DNA of 64,000 bases from Paraburkholderia largidicola (GCF_013426895.1 NZ_AP023176.1:434001-498000); one strand, 5' to 3'. Counted from the stretch's first letter, positions 46,777 through 56,707 are shown. The notes: generated by a model not told the origin, from the sequence alone. Numbers and translations: made by a program.

Positions 46777-46904
46777 ACCAGGCAACCCTGCACTGGCGGG
46801 GTGCGTTCACCGCGCATCTCGCCAGTAAGACAGGCCAATAAGACAGGCGAGACATAAGAAACTGCATTGCATAACTGAAGGCCAAACAACAACGGGGAAG
46901 GGGA

Positions 46905-48965
46905 ATGGACAAGACTGCACAGGCAGAAAGCCGGCGATTGTTCCATGCAAGCCGGCGTACTGCGAACTGGATGGCAATCGGGTTGACAGGCGGTGGCGTG
47001 GCACTTGTGTTGGCGATATTCGGCACGCTCTATACGGAGGCAGGCGCGCAGGTCCCGCCACCCGTCCAGCGGCCGCTCGGCACACTGAAAAACGTACCCG
47101 TGCCGGGGCCGTCGGAACAGGAACTCGCCGTATTCGTGCGAGACAGATCAGCCGCTGTGCAACTCGGCAAAGCGTTGTTCTGGGACACGCGAGTCGGCAG
47201 CGACAACCGCACTGCGTGCGCCAGCTGTCACTTTCATGCGGGCGCGGACAACCGCACGACAAATCAGATCAACCCGGGCCTGCTTGCCGGCGATCACGCT
47301 TTTCAGACGGGCGGCACGACCGCCGGTCCGAACTACACGCTGCGGGCCGGCGATTTTCCGCTGACGAAGCATTCGAACATCGATGACTCGACGACCATTT
47401 ACGCGGACAACAACGATGTGATTTCGTCGCAAGGCGTGTTCACGGCGAAGTTCGATCGCGTGACAGTCAATGCGAATGCAGACGACTGCACCAATCTGTC
47501 CGATGCCGTCATGCATGGCGGCAGCGGTTTCAACATCAACGGCGTCAACACACGGCGCGTCGAACCGCGCAACACGCCGAGCGTCATCAACGCGGTCTTC
47601 AACTTCCGCAACTTCTGGGACGGCCGGGGCAACAACGTATTCAACGGAGGCGATCCGTTCGGCTTGCGCAACTCGCAGCCGCTCGTATGGAAATTCGAGA
47701 ACGGCGTGCTGAGGAACGTGACAGTGGCGTTGCCTTCGTCGTCGCTTGCGTCGCAAGCATCCGGGCCGCCTTTGAGCGGCAACGAAATGAGCTGCCAGGG
47801 ACGCGCATTCCTTCATCTCGGGCAGAAGCTGTTGAAAGAGAAGGTGCTGGCCGAACAGACCATTTCGCCGCGTGACAGTGTGCTCGGCAGTTTCGCGCAG
47901 CGTCCACCCACCTACGCCTCGCTCGTGATGAAAGCGTTTCGTCCGGAGTACTGGGTGTCGCCCGTCATCATCAATCTCCCGGGCGGGCACCGGCTGAACT
48001 TCAAGCCAATGGACCTGTTGAAGCAGCGCCGTGGCGACGACATCAACTTCGGCCCGTTGAAAGAGAACCTCATCGCCAGTCAGATGGAGTCCAACTTCGC
48101 GTTGTTCTTTGGCATCGCGATTCAGATGTACGAAAGCACGCTGATCTCGGACGATTCGCCGTTCGACCGCTTTGCGGCCGGCGACCGTACGGCGCTCGAT
48201 GCACAGCAGATACGTGGCCTCAAGCTGTTTCAGGAACAGGGCCGCTGCATCAGTTGCCACAGCGGACCTGAACTGACAGGTGCCGCATTCAGCAATGTGT
48301 CGAACCAGCGGGTGGAGCGGATGGTGATGAGCGATGGCGCGCCCGCCATCTACGACACGGGCTTCTACAACATCGGCGTGCGGCCGACCCAGGAAGACGT
48401 GGGTCTGGGCGGTACCGATGCATTCGGCAATCCCTTGTCCGAGACGAGGATGCTGGCGCTCGGCAAATCGGCGCTGCTCGGAAACAGCTTCGGCGAGGGC
48501 AGTGTGCAGAACTTCCCGGCGGGCCAGCGCATCGTCGCGGATGGCGCGTTCAAGACGCCGGGCCTGCGCAACGTGGAATTTACCGGCCCGTACTTTCACA
48601 ACGGAGGCAAGGCGACGCTGATGCAGGTGGTGGATTTCTATAACCGCGGCAGCGACTTCGGCAATGCGAACCGCGACAACTTCGATTTCAGCGTCGCGCC
48701 GATTGGGCTGACACAAGGACAGAAAGAGGACCTCGTGGCATTCCTGCTGTCGCTATCGGACGACAGGGTCCGGATGAGCAAAGCGCCGTTCGATCATCCG
48801 TCGCTCTGCGTGCCGAACGGGCATCTTGGCGGCACGAATGCCGTGGCGCAAAAGGGCAGAACGGGCATGGCAATCGATGTGATGCAGTGTCTGCCGGAAA
48901 CCAGTGCAGCGGGCGCAAAAGAAGGCTTGCACACGTTTCTGGGACTGAGTCCCTTTGCGCATTGA
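46905..48965 (+). CDS. Di-heme cytochrome c peroxidase/MauG-family protein
   Basis: Predicted 686 residues, about twice the size of classical CcpA. It has an N-terminal hydrophobic signal/anchor (MAIGLTGGGVALVLAIFGTLY), then two c-type heme motifs: CASCH at residues 105-109 and CISCH at 448-452. Typical CCP segments follow (LGKALFWDTRVG, FNFRNFWDGRGNN, FKTPGLRNVEFTGPYFHNGG). Family members reduce peroxide or carry out oxidative modification of proteins. It lies between the two giant-protein genes, which suggests it acts on or with them. AAGGGG precedes the ATG. Confidence 0.88.
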   Translation: MDKTAQAESRRLFHASRRTANWMAIGLTGGGVALVLAIFGTLYTEAGAQVPPPVQRPLGTLKNVPVPGPSEQELAVFVRDRSAAVQLGKALFWDTRVGSDNRTACASCHFHAGADNRTTNQINPGLLAGDHAFQTGGTTAGPNYTLRAGDFPLTKHSNIDDSTTIYADNNDVISSQGVFTAKFDRVTVNANADDCTNLSDAVMHGGSGFNINGVNTRRVEPRNTPSVINAVFNFRNFWDGRGNNVFNGGDPFGLRNSQPLVWKFENGVLRNVTVALPSSSLASQASGPPLSGNEMSCQGRAFLHLGQKLLKEKVLAEQTISPRDSVLGSFAQRPPTYASLVMKAFRPEYWVSPVIINLPGGHRLNFKPMDLLKQRRGDDINFGPLKENLIASQMESNFALFFGIAIQMYESTLISDDSPFDRFAAGDRTALDAQQIRGLKLFQEQGRCISCHSGPELTGAAFSNVSNQRVERMVMSDGAPAIYDTGFYNIGVRPTQEDVGLGGTDAFGNPLSETRMLALGKSALLGNSFGEGSVQNFPAGQRIVADGAFKTPGLRNVEFTGPYFHNGGKATLMQVVDFYNRGSDFGNANRDNFDFSVAPIGLTQGQKEDLVAFLLSLSDDRVRMSKAPFDHPSLCVPNGHLGGTNAVAQKGRTGMAIDVMQCLPETSAAGAKEGLHTFLGLSPFAH

Positions 48966-48984
48966 AGCGCGTACGGACAAACCC

Positions 48985-51447
48985 ATGAAGACACGTCATT
49001 TGCCCGCTCACTTCATAAGAATCCATGCCATGTCACTTCTCTTTTGTTTCTTTAGCCGTGCATCGCGTGCCTTGGCTTTGCTGATGCTGTCCTTCATTGC
49101 CGCGCAGGCGCTGGCCCAGGTGCCGGCCGTCGGCGCGGATTCGCAGTTCGACGTGATCGGATTCATCCAGGAAGCCACGCTCGATTCATGCGGCAACGAG
49201 CTGTGCGGCGGAAAAATCGTCGTGAACGGCCAGTCGATCGTGATTCCGTCCAGCACGATCGTGATCCTTCCGGCCAATGCGCTGACATGGAAGGAACTGT
49301 TCGAGCAGGCCCCCGCGCCCTATACCAACATGGCGACGGGCATGGCGCTCGCGGACTCGCCCGCGCCGCTGACGACCTATGAAGCGCATGTGATCGGCAA
49401 CCAGGTCAACGACGTGTTCATCGCGGGGCTTGTCTATATCTCACAACAGGACACCAACAATGGCGCCGGCTATATCAACTACATCGACTATGCGGCGGGC
49501 GAGTTGCGGGTTGGCGGGCGGCTCGTGCGCGATGGCAATGGCGTGCCGCAGAACACGCTCGATTCGAGCAAGCCGGGCACGCGCGTGCGCATCAACGATC
49601 CGGCTGGGCGGTATAGCCGCGGGCTGTCGCCGGATCAGCGCTTTACGCTCGATGCGGATAATCCGACTGTGCGCAGTGCCACAGGCTTTCCGATGTGCCT
49701 GCCGCGCGTCGACCCCAGCTCGCAAACCGAGGATGCTGCGTGCCCGCAAGGCAATCGTCCCAAGGACGTGAACGGACTCTACGTCACCAACTTTACGATG
49801 CAGGCGCCTTCGGAACTCGCTGCCGGGCAACTGCCCGATCCGCGCATCATGGCGCCGTTCGAAGTGGGCGACTACGTCACGTACGCCGGCACGCTCGTCA
49901 CCGAGCGCGGATCGCAAGGACCGTATCCGTCCACCAGCGCGACCTATGTGTCGGCGCACACGTTGACCTCCAACGCTGCGATTTTCACTGCGCCGGGCAG
50001 TGACCCTGCCTACGTCGCCGTCGATGTGACGATACTCGGGAACGGCGGCGTCACGGTGCCTGCTGGCATGGAGGCGGTCGTGCGGACCCGGTTCGAAGGC
50101 GTGACGACCGACCCCACCCGCGATATCCATCTATACGGAATCGACGTCGCGCCAGATGGCTCCACGAGCGATCGCGACTGGGGCATCGTCGGCGTCGATC
50201 CTGGTCCGCCGACGGGTGCGGTGAAGGGCCGCTGGAAATTCACGCCGCCCTGCACGGGTGTGACGGCGACCTTCAGGTTCTGCTTCGGTCCGCTGACTGA
50301 GGGCACGTTCCTGCCTGCCACGCGCGAAGTACGGGCGGTTATCGAAGGCGCATGGACGCCCGCCAGTTCCGTGCCGCAGAAGAATGGACTCGTGGCCGGG
50401 CAATATCACGCGCCCATCCTGAGCTATCTGTTCGAAGAGAACGTTCCGGGTGCACCGCCGCCGCCCATCAATTTCAGCACGATGCCGTTCCTCGCGCAGG
50501 GCGGCTACCGTTCGTCGACGGGTGTCGTGGCGGGACAGCTCAAACCCTGGCCCGCATCGAAGCTGCCGGCGTCGTGCACGCCGCCTGTGGCGAGCGCAGG
50601 CGCGAACTTCTCGGTCGCATCGGGCGCGAAGAACGTGCCGTTGACGGGCAGTGCGAGCGGCTCCGGGGAATTGACCTACGAGTGGGTTGCGCCGCAGGGC
50701 ATCGTGCTGTCGCCATCCGCGTCGGTTGCCAACCCGACCTTCAATGCGCCAACCGTCACCGCCAACAATACGTTCCTGTTCACGTTGAACGTGACCGGCT
50801 GCAACGGTCAGAAATCGACGGCGGCCGTCACGGTCACGGTCGCGGCGCCCCAGCAGGCGGCACCCGTCGTGACGCCGATAGCCGCTCGCACGGTTACTTC
50901 GGGGACGACCGTCACGCTTACGGCGCAGGGTTCGGGCACGCACGCGCTCACCTACACGTGGACGCAAAGCAGCGGGCCTTCACAGCCATTCAAGCAGCAG
51001 AACGGCAGCGCGACCATGAGCGTCGCTCATGCGTTACCAGTTGGACAAACCACCAACGACGTGCTCGGTTTCACCGTGGTCGCTACCGACACCGTCACGC
51101 GCGCGACCTCCGCACCCGTGACGGCGACGATCACGTTCACGCCCATACCCGACACCGACGCGATCACCGTCGCCGAATACCGCATATCAAAGCAGCGTCT
51201 CGACATCACGGCGACGTCGTCGGTAACCAGTCCAAAGGTCGTGCTGCGCCTGCAGCCTTACCGCACGACGTCGGGCGCATTGTTCGATCCGGCATCGACA
51301 GGCAATACGTTCACCAACAACGGCGGCGGGAACTACACGCTCACGCTGGTCGGCGTGCCGCAGCCCGGCCCCGATGCGCCGCTCGTCGTCACGTCGAATC
51401 TCGGCGGCAGCAGTCCACCCAGGCCTTTGACACGGATTCGCAACTAG
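48985..51447 (+). CDS. Giant secreted protein with Ig/PKD-like repeats, copy 2
   Basis: Predicted 820 residues and colinear with copy 1 throughout: signal (LIAAQ-like LSFIAAQALAQVPAVG), the N-terminal domain (SQFDVIGFIQEATL, ILPANALTWKELFEQAPAPY), Ig-like repeats (ASGAKNVPLTGSASGSGELTY, TYTWTQSSGPSQPFKQQ) and C-terminal domain (ISKQRLDITATSSV) ending in IRN. ATG at 48985 used; one at 49030 is possible. It has an extra Cys pair near the N-terminus (DSCGNELCGG) not seen in copy 1. Sits directly upstream of the multicopper oxidase gene. Confidence 0.8.
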   Translation: MKTRHLPAHFIRIHAMSLLFCFFSRASRALALLMLSFIAAQALAQVPAVGADSQFDVIGFIQEATLDSCGNELCGGKIVVNGQSIVIPSSTIVILPANALTWKELFEQAPAPYTNMATGMALADSPAPLTTYEAHVIGNQVNDVFIAGLVYISQQDTNNGAGYINYIDYAAGELRVGGRLVRDGNGVPQNTLDSSKPGTRVRINDPAGRYSRGLSPDQRFTLDADNPTVRSATGFPMCLPRVDPSSQTEDAACPQGNRPKDVNGLYVTNFTMQAPSELAAGQLPDPRIMAPFEVGDYVTYAGTLVTERGSQGPYPSTSATYVSAHTLTSNAAIFTAPGSDPAYVAVDVTILGNGGVTVPAGMEAVVRTRFEGVTTDPTRDIHLYGIDVAPDGSTSDRDWGIVGVDPGPPTGAVKGRWKFTPPCTGVTATFRFCFGPLTEGTFLPATREVRAVIEGAWTPASSVPQKNGLVAGQYHAPILSYLFEENVPGAPPPPINFSTMPFLAQGGYRSSTGVVAGQLKPWPASKLPASCTPPVASAGANFSVASGAKNVPLTGSASGSGELTYEWVAPQGIVLSPSASVANPTFNAPTVTANNTFLFTLNVTGCNGQKSTAAVTVTVAAPQQAAPVVTPIAARTVTSGTTVTLTAQGSGTHALTYTWTQSSGPSQPFKQQNGSATMSVAHALPVGQTTNDVLGFTVVATDTVTRATSAPVTATITFTPIPDTDAITVAEYRISKQRLDITATSSVTSPKVVLRLQPYRTTSGALFDPASTGNTFTNNGGGNYTLTLVGVPQPGPDAPLVVTSNLGGSSPPRPLTRIRN

Positions 51448-51500
51448 GACGCACGTCGGATAACCCCAGCCCCTTCAACCACTCACCACATGCGAGATAG

Positions 51501-53699
51501 ATGATGATCTACCTACCCGATAAGGCGCCAGCCGACGTTTTGCGCGAAGCCGAAAAGGCGCGAAAGAATCGTCTTGAGATCGTTCAGGCGTTATCGCATG
51601 GACAGATCTCGCGGCGCGATCTGCTCCGATGGGGATTGGTGTCGGCCACTGGCGTGCTGGCCGCGAAGCATGGCCTGAATCCGTTCGTCGGCAGGGCGTG
51701 GGCTGCGAGCGGCGCGGGCATCCCGACAGGTGTTCCGCCCAGCCCGCTGTTCGGCGCGCTGCCGTTCTCGCAGCCAATGCCGCGTATGGACGTGCTGCCG
51801 CGCAAGTCGGTTGCGTCGTTGACGCCCGCGCCGACGGCAGAAGCGAACACGACGATGCAGCCGGTGCCTGCTGCGCTGGGGGGCGGCATGGGGCCTGTCG
51901 AAGGGCGTCCGCCTGGACCGATCTGGGCGCACCAGGGCTGGGACATGTTCCCGCCTCAGGTCGCCTACGAGGTCGTACAGGGCGGCATCTCGCACAACCT
52001 GGCGTACAACCCGGACGTGCCGTCGCAACTGAACTGCGGTATCGATCAGGCGGCATCCGTACAAACCTGCTTTCACAAGAGCATGCCGGACCAGGACCCG
52101 ACACGATTCTGGACCTTCAATGCATCGTTCCCGCCGAAGCTTATCCTGGCCCGTTACGGCGAGCCGATCCTGTTCCGTCATCACAACCGTCTGCCTGCGG
52201 ACCGGACGCAGAACGGCGGCTTCGGCATTCATACCATCTCGACGCACGAGCACAACGGCCATCATGGCGCGGAAAACGACGGCTTTACCGGCGCGTTTTT
52301 CTTCCCGGGGCAGTTCTATGACTATCACTGGCCGCTGGTGCTGGCGGGATTCAGAAGCATGAATACCTCGGCGAGCGATCCGCGGGCAGGCAGTCCGGAC
52401 GGTAACGGAGGTATCAACAAGGTCGCTGGCGACTGGCACGAGACGATGAGCACGCACTGGTACCACGACCACATGTTCAGCTTCACGTCGCAGAACGTGT
52501 ACAAGGGCATCGCCGGGATGATGAACATCTACAGTTCGATCGACCGCGGGAACGAAGCGATCAACGACGGCGTGAACCTGTGCTTGCCGAGCGGCCGCTC
52601 GAAGGATTGGGGCAACCTCGACTACGACGTCAACCTGATGCTTGCCGACAAGGCCTGGAACAAAGACGGCCAGATGCAGTTCGACATCTTCAACCTGGAT
52701 GGCTTCCTCGGTGACCAGATGACCGTGAACGCCCTCTACAAGCCCTACTTCGAAGTCGAGCGGCGCAAGTACCGCTTCCGCATTCTGAACGCTTCGGTGT
52801 CGCGCTTCTTCAAGCTGTGTCTGAGCGACGGCTCGCCGATGATCCAGATCGCCAACGACGGCAACCTGCTGCCGCGCCCGGTGGTGCTCGCGCAACTGGA
52901 TGAAATGGGCATCGCGGAACGCTATGACATCGTCATCGACTTCTCGCGCTACACGAACGGCGCGCGCGTGCATCTCGTGAATCTCGCCGAGCACGACGAC
53001 GGGCGGCGCGTCGCGCATGACCTGTCGCTCGGCGAGGCGCTGTCCGGCAAGTCGAAGGACCCGTGCGTCGGCCGTTTCCTCGAATTCCGCGTCGCTCGCG
53101 ATCCTGCTCAACCCGACGTGAGCCGTGTGCCCGCCACGCTGATCCCGAATCCCGATCTGTCGAATGTGCCGGTGGCGCGCGAGCGCACGTTCGTGTTCGG
53201 CGACGGCGCGAAGCAGACCAGCCGGAACAAGGCAACGTCATTCATCGGACCATGGGGCATGCGCGTGGATAACAGCGACATGCTGGCCGCGGACTACTCA
53301 CGCGTATCGGCGGCGCCGAAGATAGGCACGCGCGAAGTGTGGACGTTGATCAATGGCGGCGGCGGTTGGGATCACCCGATCCACATTCACTTCGAAGAAG
53401 GGCAAATCCTCGAGCGCGATGGCAGCGCTTCGAAGGTTCCGGCATGGGAGCAAGGCCGCAAGGACGTCTACCGTTTGCACGCGAGCGGCAAGCTGAAGAT
53501 CACGATGCAGTTCCGCGATTGGGGCGGCATGTTCATGGAGCACTGTCACAACACGGTCCATGAAGACAACGCAATGTTGCTGCGATGGGAGATCGACGAC
53601 TCGGGCGCGCCATTCCTCAGGCCATTGCCGACACCGATCCCGACACCGCAAGGCGTCACGTTCCAGTCGCCAGACGACGTCCTGAAGACGGCGTTCTAG
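51501..53699 (+). CDS. Tat-exported multicopper oxidase (CotA/bilirubin-oxidase-like)
   Basis: Predicted 732 residues. A twin-arginine signal (SRRDLLRWGL, Arg38-Arg39) means it is exported folded and copper-loaded. All four copper motifs are present: HEH near 249-251, HWYHDH (His322/324), HPIHIH (625-630) and HCHNTVHEDNAM (681-692), whose Met692 is the T1 axial ligand. Large N-terminal extension (~130 residues) before the first cupredoxin domain is unusual. Such enzymes oxidise phenols, bilirubin or metal ions (Mn, Fe, Cu). Being folded in the periplasm, it is a natural substrate for type II secretion. Confidence 0.92.
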   Translation: MMIYLPDKAPADVLREAEKARKNRLEIVQALSHGQISRRDLLRWGLVSATGVLAAKHGLNPFVGRAWAASGAGIPTGVPPSPLFGALPFSQPMPRMDVLPRKSVASLTPAPTAEANTTMQPVPAALGGGMGPVEGRPPGPIWAHQGWDMFPPQVAYEVVQGGISHNLAYNPDVPSQLNCGIDQAASVQTCFHKSMPDQDPTRFWTFNASFPPKLILARYGEPILFRHHNRLPADRTQNGGFGIHTISTHEHNGHHGAENDGFTGAFFFPGQFYDYHWPLVLAGFRSMNTSASDPRAGSPDGNGGINKVAGDWHETMSTHWYHDHMFSFTSQNVYKGIAGMMNIYSSIDRGNEAINDGVNLCLPSGRSKDWGNLDYDVNLMLADKAWNKDGQMQFDIFNLDGFLGDQMTVNALYKPYFEVERRKYRFRILNASVSRFFKLCLSDGSPMIQIANDGNLLPRPVVLAQLDEMGIAERYDIVIDFSRYTNGARVHLVNLAEHDDGRRVAHDLSLGEALSGKSKDPCVGRFLEFRVARDPAQPDVSRVPATLIPNPDLSNVPVARERTFVFGDGAKQTSRNKATSFIGPWGMRVDNSDMLAADYSRVSAAPKIGTREVWTLINGGGGWDHPIHIHFEEGQILERDGSASKVPAWEQGRKDVYRLHASGKLKITMQFRDWGGMFMEHCHNTVHEDNAMLLRWEIDDSGAPFLRPLPTPIPTPQGVTFQSPDDVLKTAF

Positions 53700-53770
53700 T
53701 TGTGCGGCTTTCTGGTTGCGCGGGCGTGATCCCCGCGCGACTGGCATCACCACCCATATTGGAGTGCATC

Positions 53771-54256
53771 ATGAATCAGGCAACAGGGGTACGCAGTCCC
53801 GCGCGGCGAGCGGGCCTTCTCGCTCTGTGGGCCGGCCTCGCCGGTCTGTTCGCGGGCGCGGGCGGGGCGGCCGCGGAAGAGCCGATGCCGTCGCATGTCG
53901 TGAGCGTACCGGTGACAGGTACGGTGCATACGCCAGAAGGCGACGTTGTTTTCTCGGGCCGGGCCAATATCGAGACCATGCTGATCACGGACCCGAAGTC
54001 GCCCGCGGTGTCCGAGATCGCCGTGAGTTTTTCGAGTGTTACTGCAAGGGGCATGAGGGACGAAGCGCGCTATCAGGTCGAAAGCCCAACTATTTTGCAG
54101 CGTCGTGTGAAGGCGTCGGAAATAATCGAGGTCAATTTTCCGTTCTATCCGGAAGGCGATCCGATGGCGGCGCAGTCGGCGATGGCGTCGTTCAGGTTGT
54201 TTGCGAACGGCAAGACATCCCCGACGATCACGGTGACGGCGAATCGCCCGGACTAG
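53771..54256 (+). CDS. Small periplasmic protein of unknown function
   Basis: Predicted 161 residues with a signal peptide (LLALWAGLAGLFAGAGGAAAEE). The mature part is a beta-rich domain (HVVSVPVTGTVHTPEGDVVFSGRANIE, MITDPKSPAVSEIAVSFSSV) of no recognised family, with no cysteines. GGAG precedes the ATG at 53771; a longer reading would start inside the oxidase gene. It lies between oxidase and SCO genes, so it may help oxidase folding or metal delivery. Confidence 0.72.
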   Translation: MNQATGVRSPARRAGLLALWAGLAGLFAGAGGAAAEEPMPSHVVSVPVTGTVHTPEGDVVFSGRANIETMLITDPKSPAVSEIAVSFSSVTARGMRDEARYQVESPTILQRRVKASEIIEVNFPFYPEGDPMAAQSAMASFRLFANGKTSPTITVTANRPD

Positions 54257-54269
54257 ACAGGGGCAGCCA

Positions 54270-55220
54270 ATGACGAAGATAACAACGATGCGCAGGCTGG
54301 GCCTTTCGCTATGCCTCGCCGCGGTGCTGGTGTTCACTCACGCCGCGCGCGGCGACACGCCTTGGGGGGCCGATTACTTTCCGAATGTCACGCTGAAGAC
54401 GCAGGACGGCAAGACCGTGCGTTTTTACGACGATCTGCTCAAGGGCAAGGCCGTCGCGATCAACCTGGTCTATTCGAGTTGTTCGAATGTATGCCCGCTG
54501 GAAACGGCGAAGCTGGTGCAGGTTCAGAAGGTCTTTGGCGACCGGATGGGGCGGGACATCTTTTTCTATTCGATCGCGATCGACCCCTGGGATACCCCTG
54601 CCGAGCTGAAAAAGTATGCGAACAAGTTCGGCGTCGGACCTGGGTGGCTGTTTCTCTCGGGCAAGGAGGAGGACATCAGGCTCATTGCGCGCAAGCTCGG
54701 ACTTGCACGCGCGGGTGACCTCGACAGCAAGGACGGCCACAGTGCCACGCTGATGGTCGGCAATGTGTCGACGGGGCAATGGATGCGCAATTCGTCTACC
54801 GACAACCCGCAGTTCCTCGCTACCGCGATCGGAAACTTTCTGGGCTGGAGCAGCGCGAAGCCCACGGTCGACTACGCGCAGGCACGGCCGGTTTCCGTCG
54901 GTGGCGGTGAGTTCCTGTTTCAGAGCCGATGCTCGGCGTGTCATACGGTCGGCGGTGGTGACCGGCTGGGACCGGACCTGCTGGGCGTGACGACGCGACG
55001 CGATCAAGCCTGGTTGAAGCGCTATGTGAGCGAGCCGGACACGATGCTCAAGGAGGGCGACCCGGTGGCTCAGCGTCTATACAAACAGTACAACCAGATA
55101 CGCATGCCGAATCTTGGACTCGGAGGCGGCGACGTGGCCGCGCTGCTCGAATATCTCGGCAAACCGGTTCGCGGCGCGGACGCAAACGGTGTGTTGACGA
55201 AGGCTTCCACGACACCCTAG
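54270..55220 (+). CDS. SCO1/SenC copper chaperone fused to a cytochrome c domain
   Basis: Predicted 316 residues. Signal peptide (LCLAAVLVFTHAARG), then a thioredoxin-fold SCO domain with the copper ligands Cys71 and Cys75 (SSCSNVCP) and His157 (DGHSA). A cytochrome c domain follows with CSACH at 221-225 and Met279 (RMPNLGL) as likely axial ligand. SCO proteins metallate copper oxidases; the fused heme could reduce the CxxxC disulfide or pass electrons. It is 13 bp after the preceding gene. Fits maturation of the multicopper oxidase. Confidence 0.9.
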   Translation: MTKITTMRRLGLSLCLAAVLVFTHAARGDTPWGADYFPNVTLKTQDGKTVRFYDDLLKGKAVAINLVYSSCSNVCPLETAKLVQVQKVFGDRMGRDIFFYSIAIDPWDTPAELKKYANKFGVGPGWLFLSGKEEDIRLIARKLGLARAGDLDSKDGHSATLMVGNVSTGQWMRNSSTDNPQFLATAIGNFLGWSSAKPTVDYAQARPVSVGGGEFLFQSRCSACHTVGGGDRLGPDLLGVTTRRDQAWLKRYVSEPDTMLKEGDPVAQRLYKQYNQIRMPNLGLGGGDVAALLEYLGKPVRGADANGVLTKASTTP

Positions 55221-55335
55221 CCAGTGATGCGATGCCCATGGCGCACGGCGGGTCGGCAACCGGGCACAGGTATTACACATCGCGGCAACGAGCTGGATGC
55301 GCGCGAATCATTCCACCGAGGTAATCAGGAGACAA

Positions 55336-56559
55336 ATGATGAAAGCAACCTGTTTCAATCGCCGCTTGATCCGTCCGCGCGCATGGTGGCTCCCGGTGGC
55401 AGCGGGGCTCACGGCAGTGCTGGTTGCCTGTGGTGGCGGGGGCGGCGGCAGTAGCTCCACGGCGACGCCGGCGGCCGCTGCTACAGCGACCACATTCAGC
55501 GGGCCGATTACCGGGTTTGGCAGCGTGTTCGTCAATGGCGTGCGCATCGACGATAACTCCGCCACGATTACGCTCGACGATGACAACGGCGGTGGAAGGG
55601 ACGCCGACCTGAAGCTCGGCATGGTGGTCGACATTCAGGGCGAACACGACAACGGCGCACAGACGGGCCGGGCGACGAGCATTTCTTCACATAGCTTCGT
55701 GCAGGGGCCGATCTCCGCGATCAATGTGGCGGGCAACCAGTTGACCGTGCTGGGTGTGGTCGTGACCGTTGTGCCGGGCACGGCGTTCGGCGGCACGAAT
55801 GTCACTTCGCTTGCGTCGCTGGGGCTCAACGATACCGTTGAAATACACGGCTTGCCGGATGCGACGGGCAGCAAGGTAACGGCAACGCGCATCGAGCGGA
55901 TTCCGTCGACTAACGAAGTGCGGCTGATCGGCACTGCGCAAAGCGCGACGACCGGGCAGTTCGTGCTCAATGGCATGGCGGTTCAGTACACGGCGGCGAG
56001 TCTCGTGAACTTGCCAAATGGCGTCACGAACGGCATGACGGTGCGCGTGAAGGGCAATCTTTCCGGCGCGTCGACGATCGTGGCCAGCCGGATCCGGCAG
56101 GTAAGCCTGGTGCCGGCGCTTGCGGAAGGGCAGCGACTGGAAGTGAAGGGCGTGATCTCCACCTTCAATTCCGCCAGTAGCTTCTCGATCTCCACGCTCA
56201 GGGTGACCGTTCCCAGCACGGCGACGGTGAGTGGCACGCCTGCGCCTGGTACGCGTGTCGAAGTGAAGGGCACGGTGGTGCAGGGCGTTCTGGTCGCGAC
56301 GCAAGTCGAGGTCGAAAATGAAAACGAGCCGGCGGAAGCGCATGAATTTCACAGCGTGATCGCGAGCATCGACAAGTCCCAGCAGACCTTGACGCTGCGC
56401 GATGGGTCGGTTGTCGTGAAGTGGGATGGGAGCACGGTCTTCGATACAGCGACCCTTCCGCGTGGAGCCGATGATCTCGTGGCTGGCCTGAAGGTGGAGG
56501 TAAAGGGCAGGTTGACGGGCAGCGCAGTTCTGGCGACGCGCATCAAACGGGATAACTAG
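55336..56559 (+). CDS. DUF5666-domain lipoprotein
   Basis: Predicted 407 residues with a lipobox (VLVAC) and a glycine-rich stretch after it. The mature part has repeated DUF5666 motifs (GPITGFGSVFVNGVRIDDNSA; VQGPISAINVAGNQLTVLGVV; VKGVISTFNS) and is beta-rich; a C-terminal GRLTGSAVLATRIK unit is like the others. AGGAGA precedes the ATG. The repeats suggest a surface or periplasmic beta-barrel-like adhesin module. Last gene of the cargo operon before a 150-bp gap. Confidence 0.82.
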   Translation: MMKATCFNRRLIRPRAWWLPVAAGLTAVLVACGGGGGGSSSTATPAAAATATTFSGPITGFGSVFVNGVRIDDNSATITLDDDNGGGRDADLKLGMVVDIQGEHDNGAQTGRATSISSHSFVQGPISAINVAGNQLTVLGVVVTVVPGTAFGGTNVTSLASLGLNDTVEIHGLPDATGSKVTATRIERIPSTNEVRLIGTAQSATTGQFVLNGMAVQYTAASLVNLPNGVTNGMTVRVKGNLSGASTIVASRIRQVSLVPALAEGQRLEVKGVISTFNSASSFSISTLRVTVPSTATVSGTPAPGTRVEVKGTVVQGVLVATQVEVENENEPAEAHEFHSVIASIDKSQQTLTLRDGSVVVKWDGSTVFDTATLPRGADDLVAGLKVEVKGRLTGSAVLATRIKRDN

Positions 56560-56707
56560 GCGATTGCAGACTTCACGGTCCGGGAAGGCGATACGCGCGA
56601 ATGGAATAGAAGGGAAGTGCCGATCGTTTATCGAACGTTGGCGGTGTATGTCGCGTGGTCACTTCTTCGGATCGTTTGATCCGACAACGGCAAACGGGAG
56701 AGCGTTC

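Noticed and set aside
47148..48716. A 522-codon minus-strand frame opposite the di-heme peroxidase
   Set aside because: The plus strand encodes two CXXCH motifs and conserved peroxidase blocks; the reverse frame has none.
51591..53111. A 506-codon minus-strand frame opposite the multicopper oxidase
   Set aside because: Shadow of a gene whose four copper motifs are complete.
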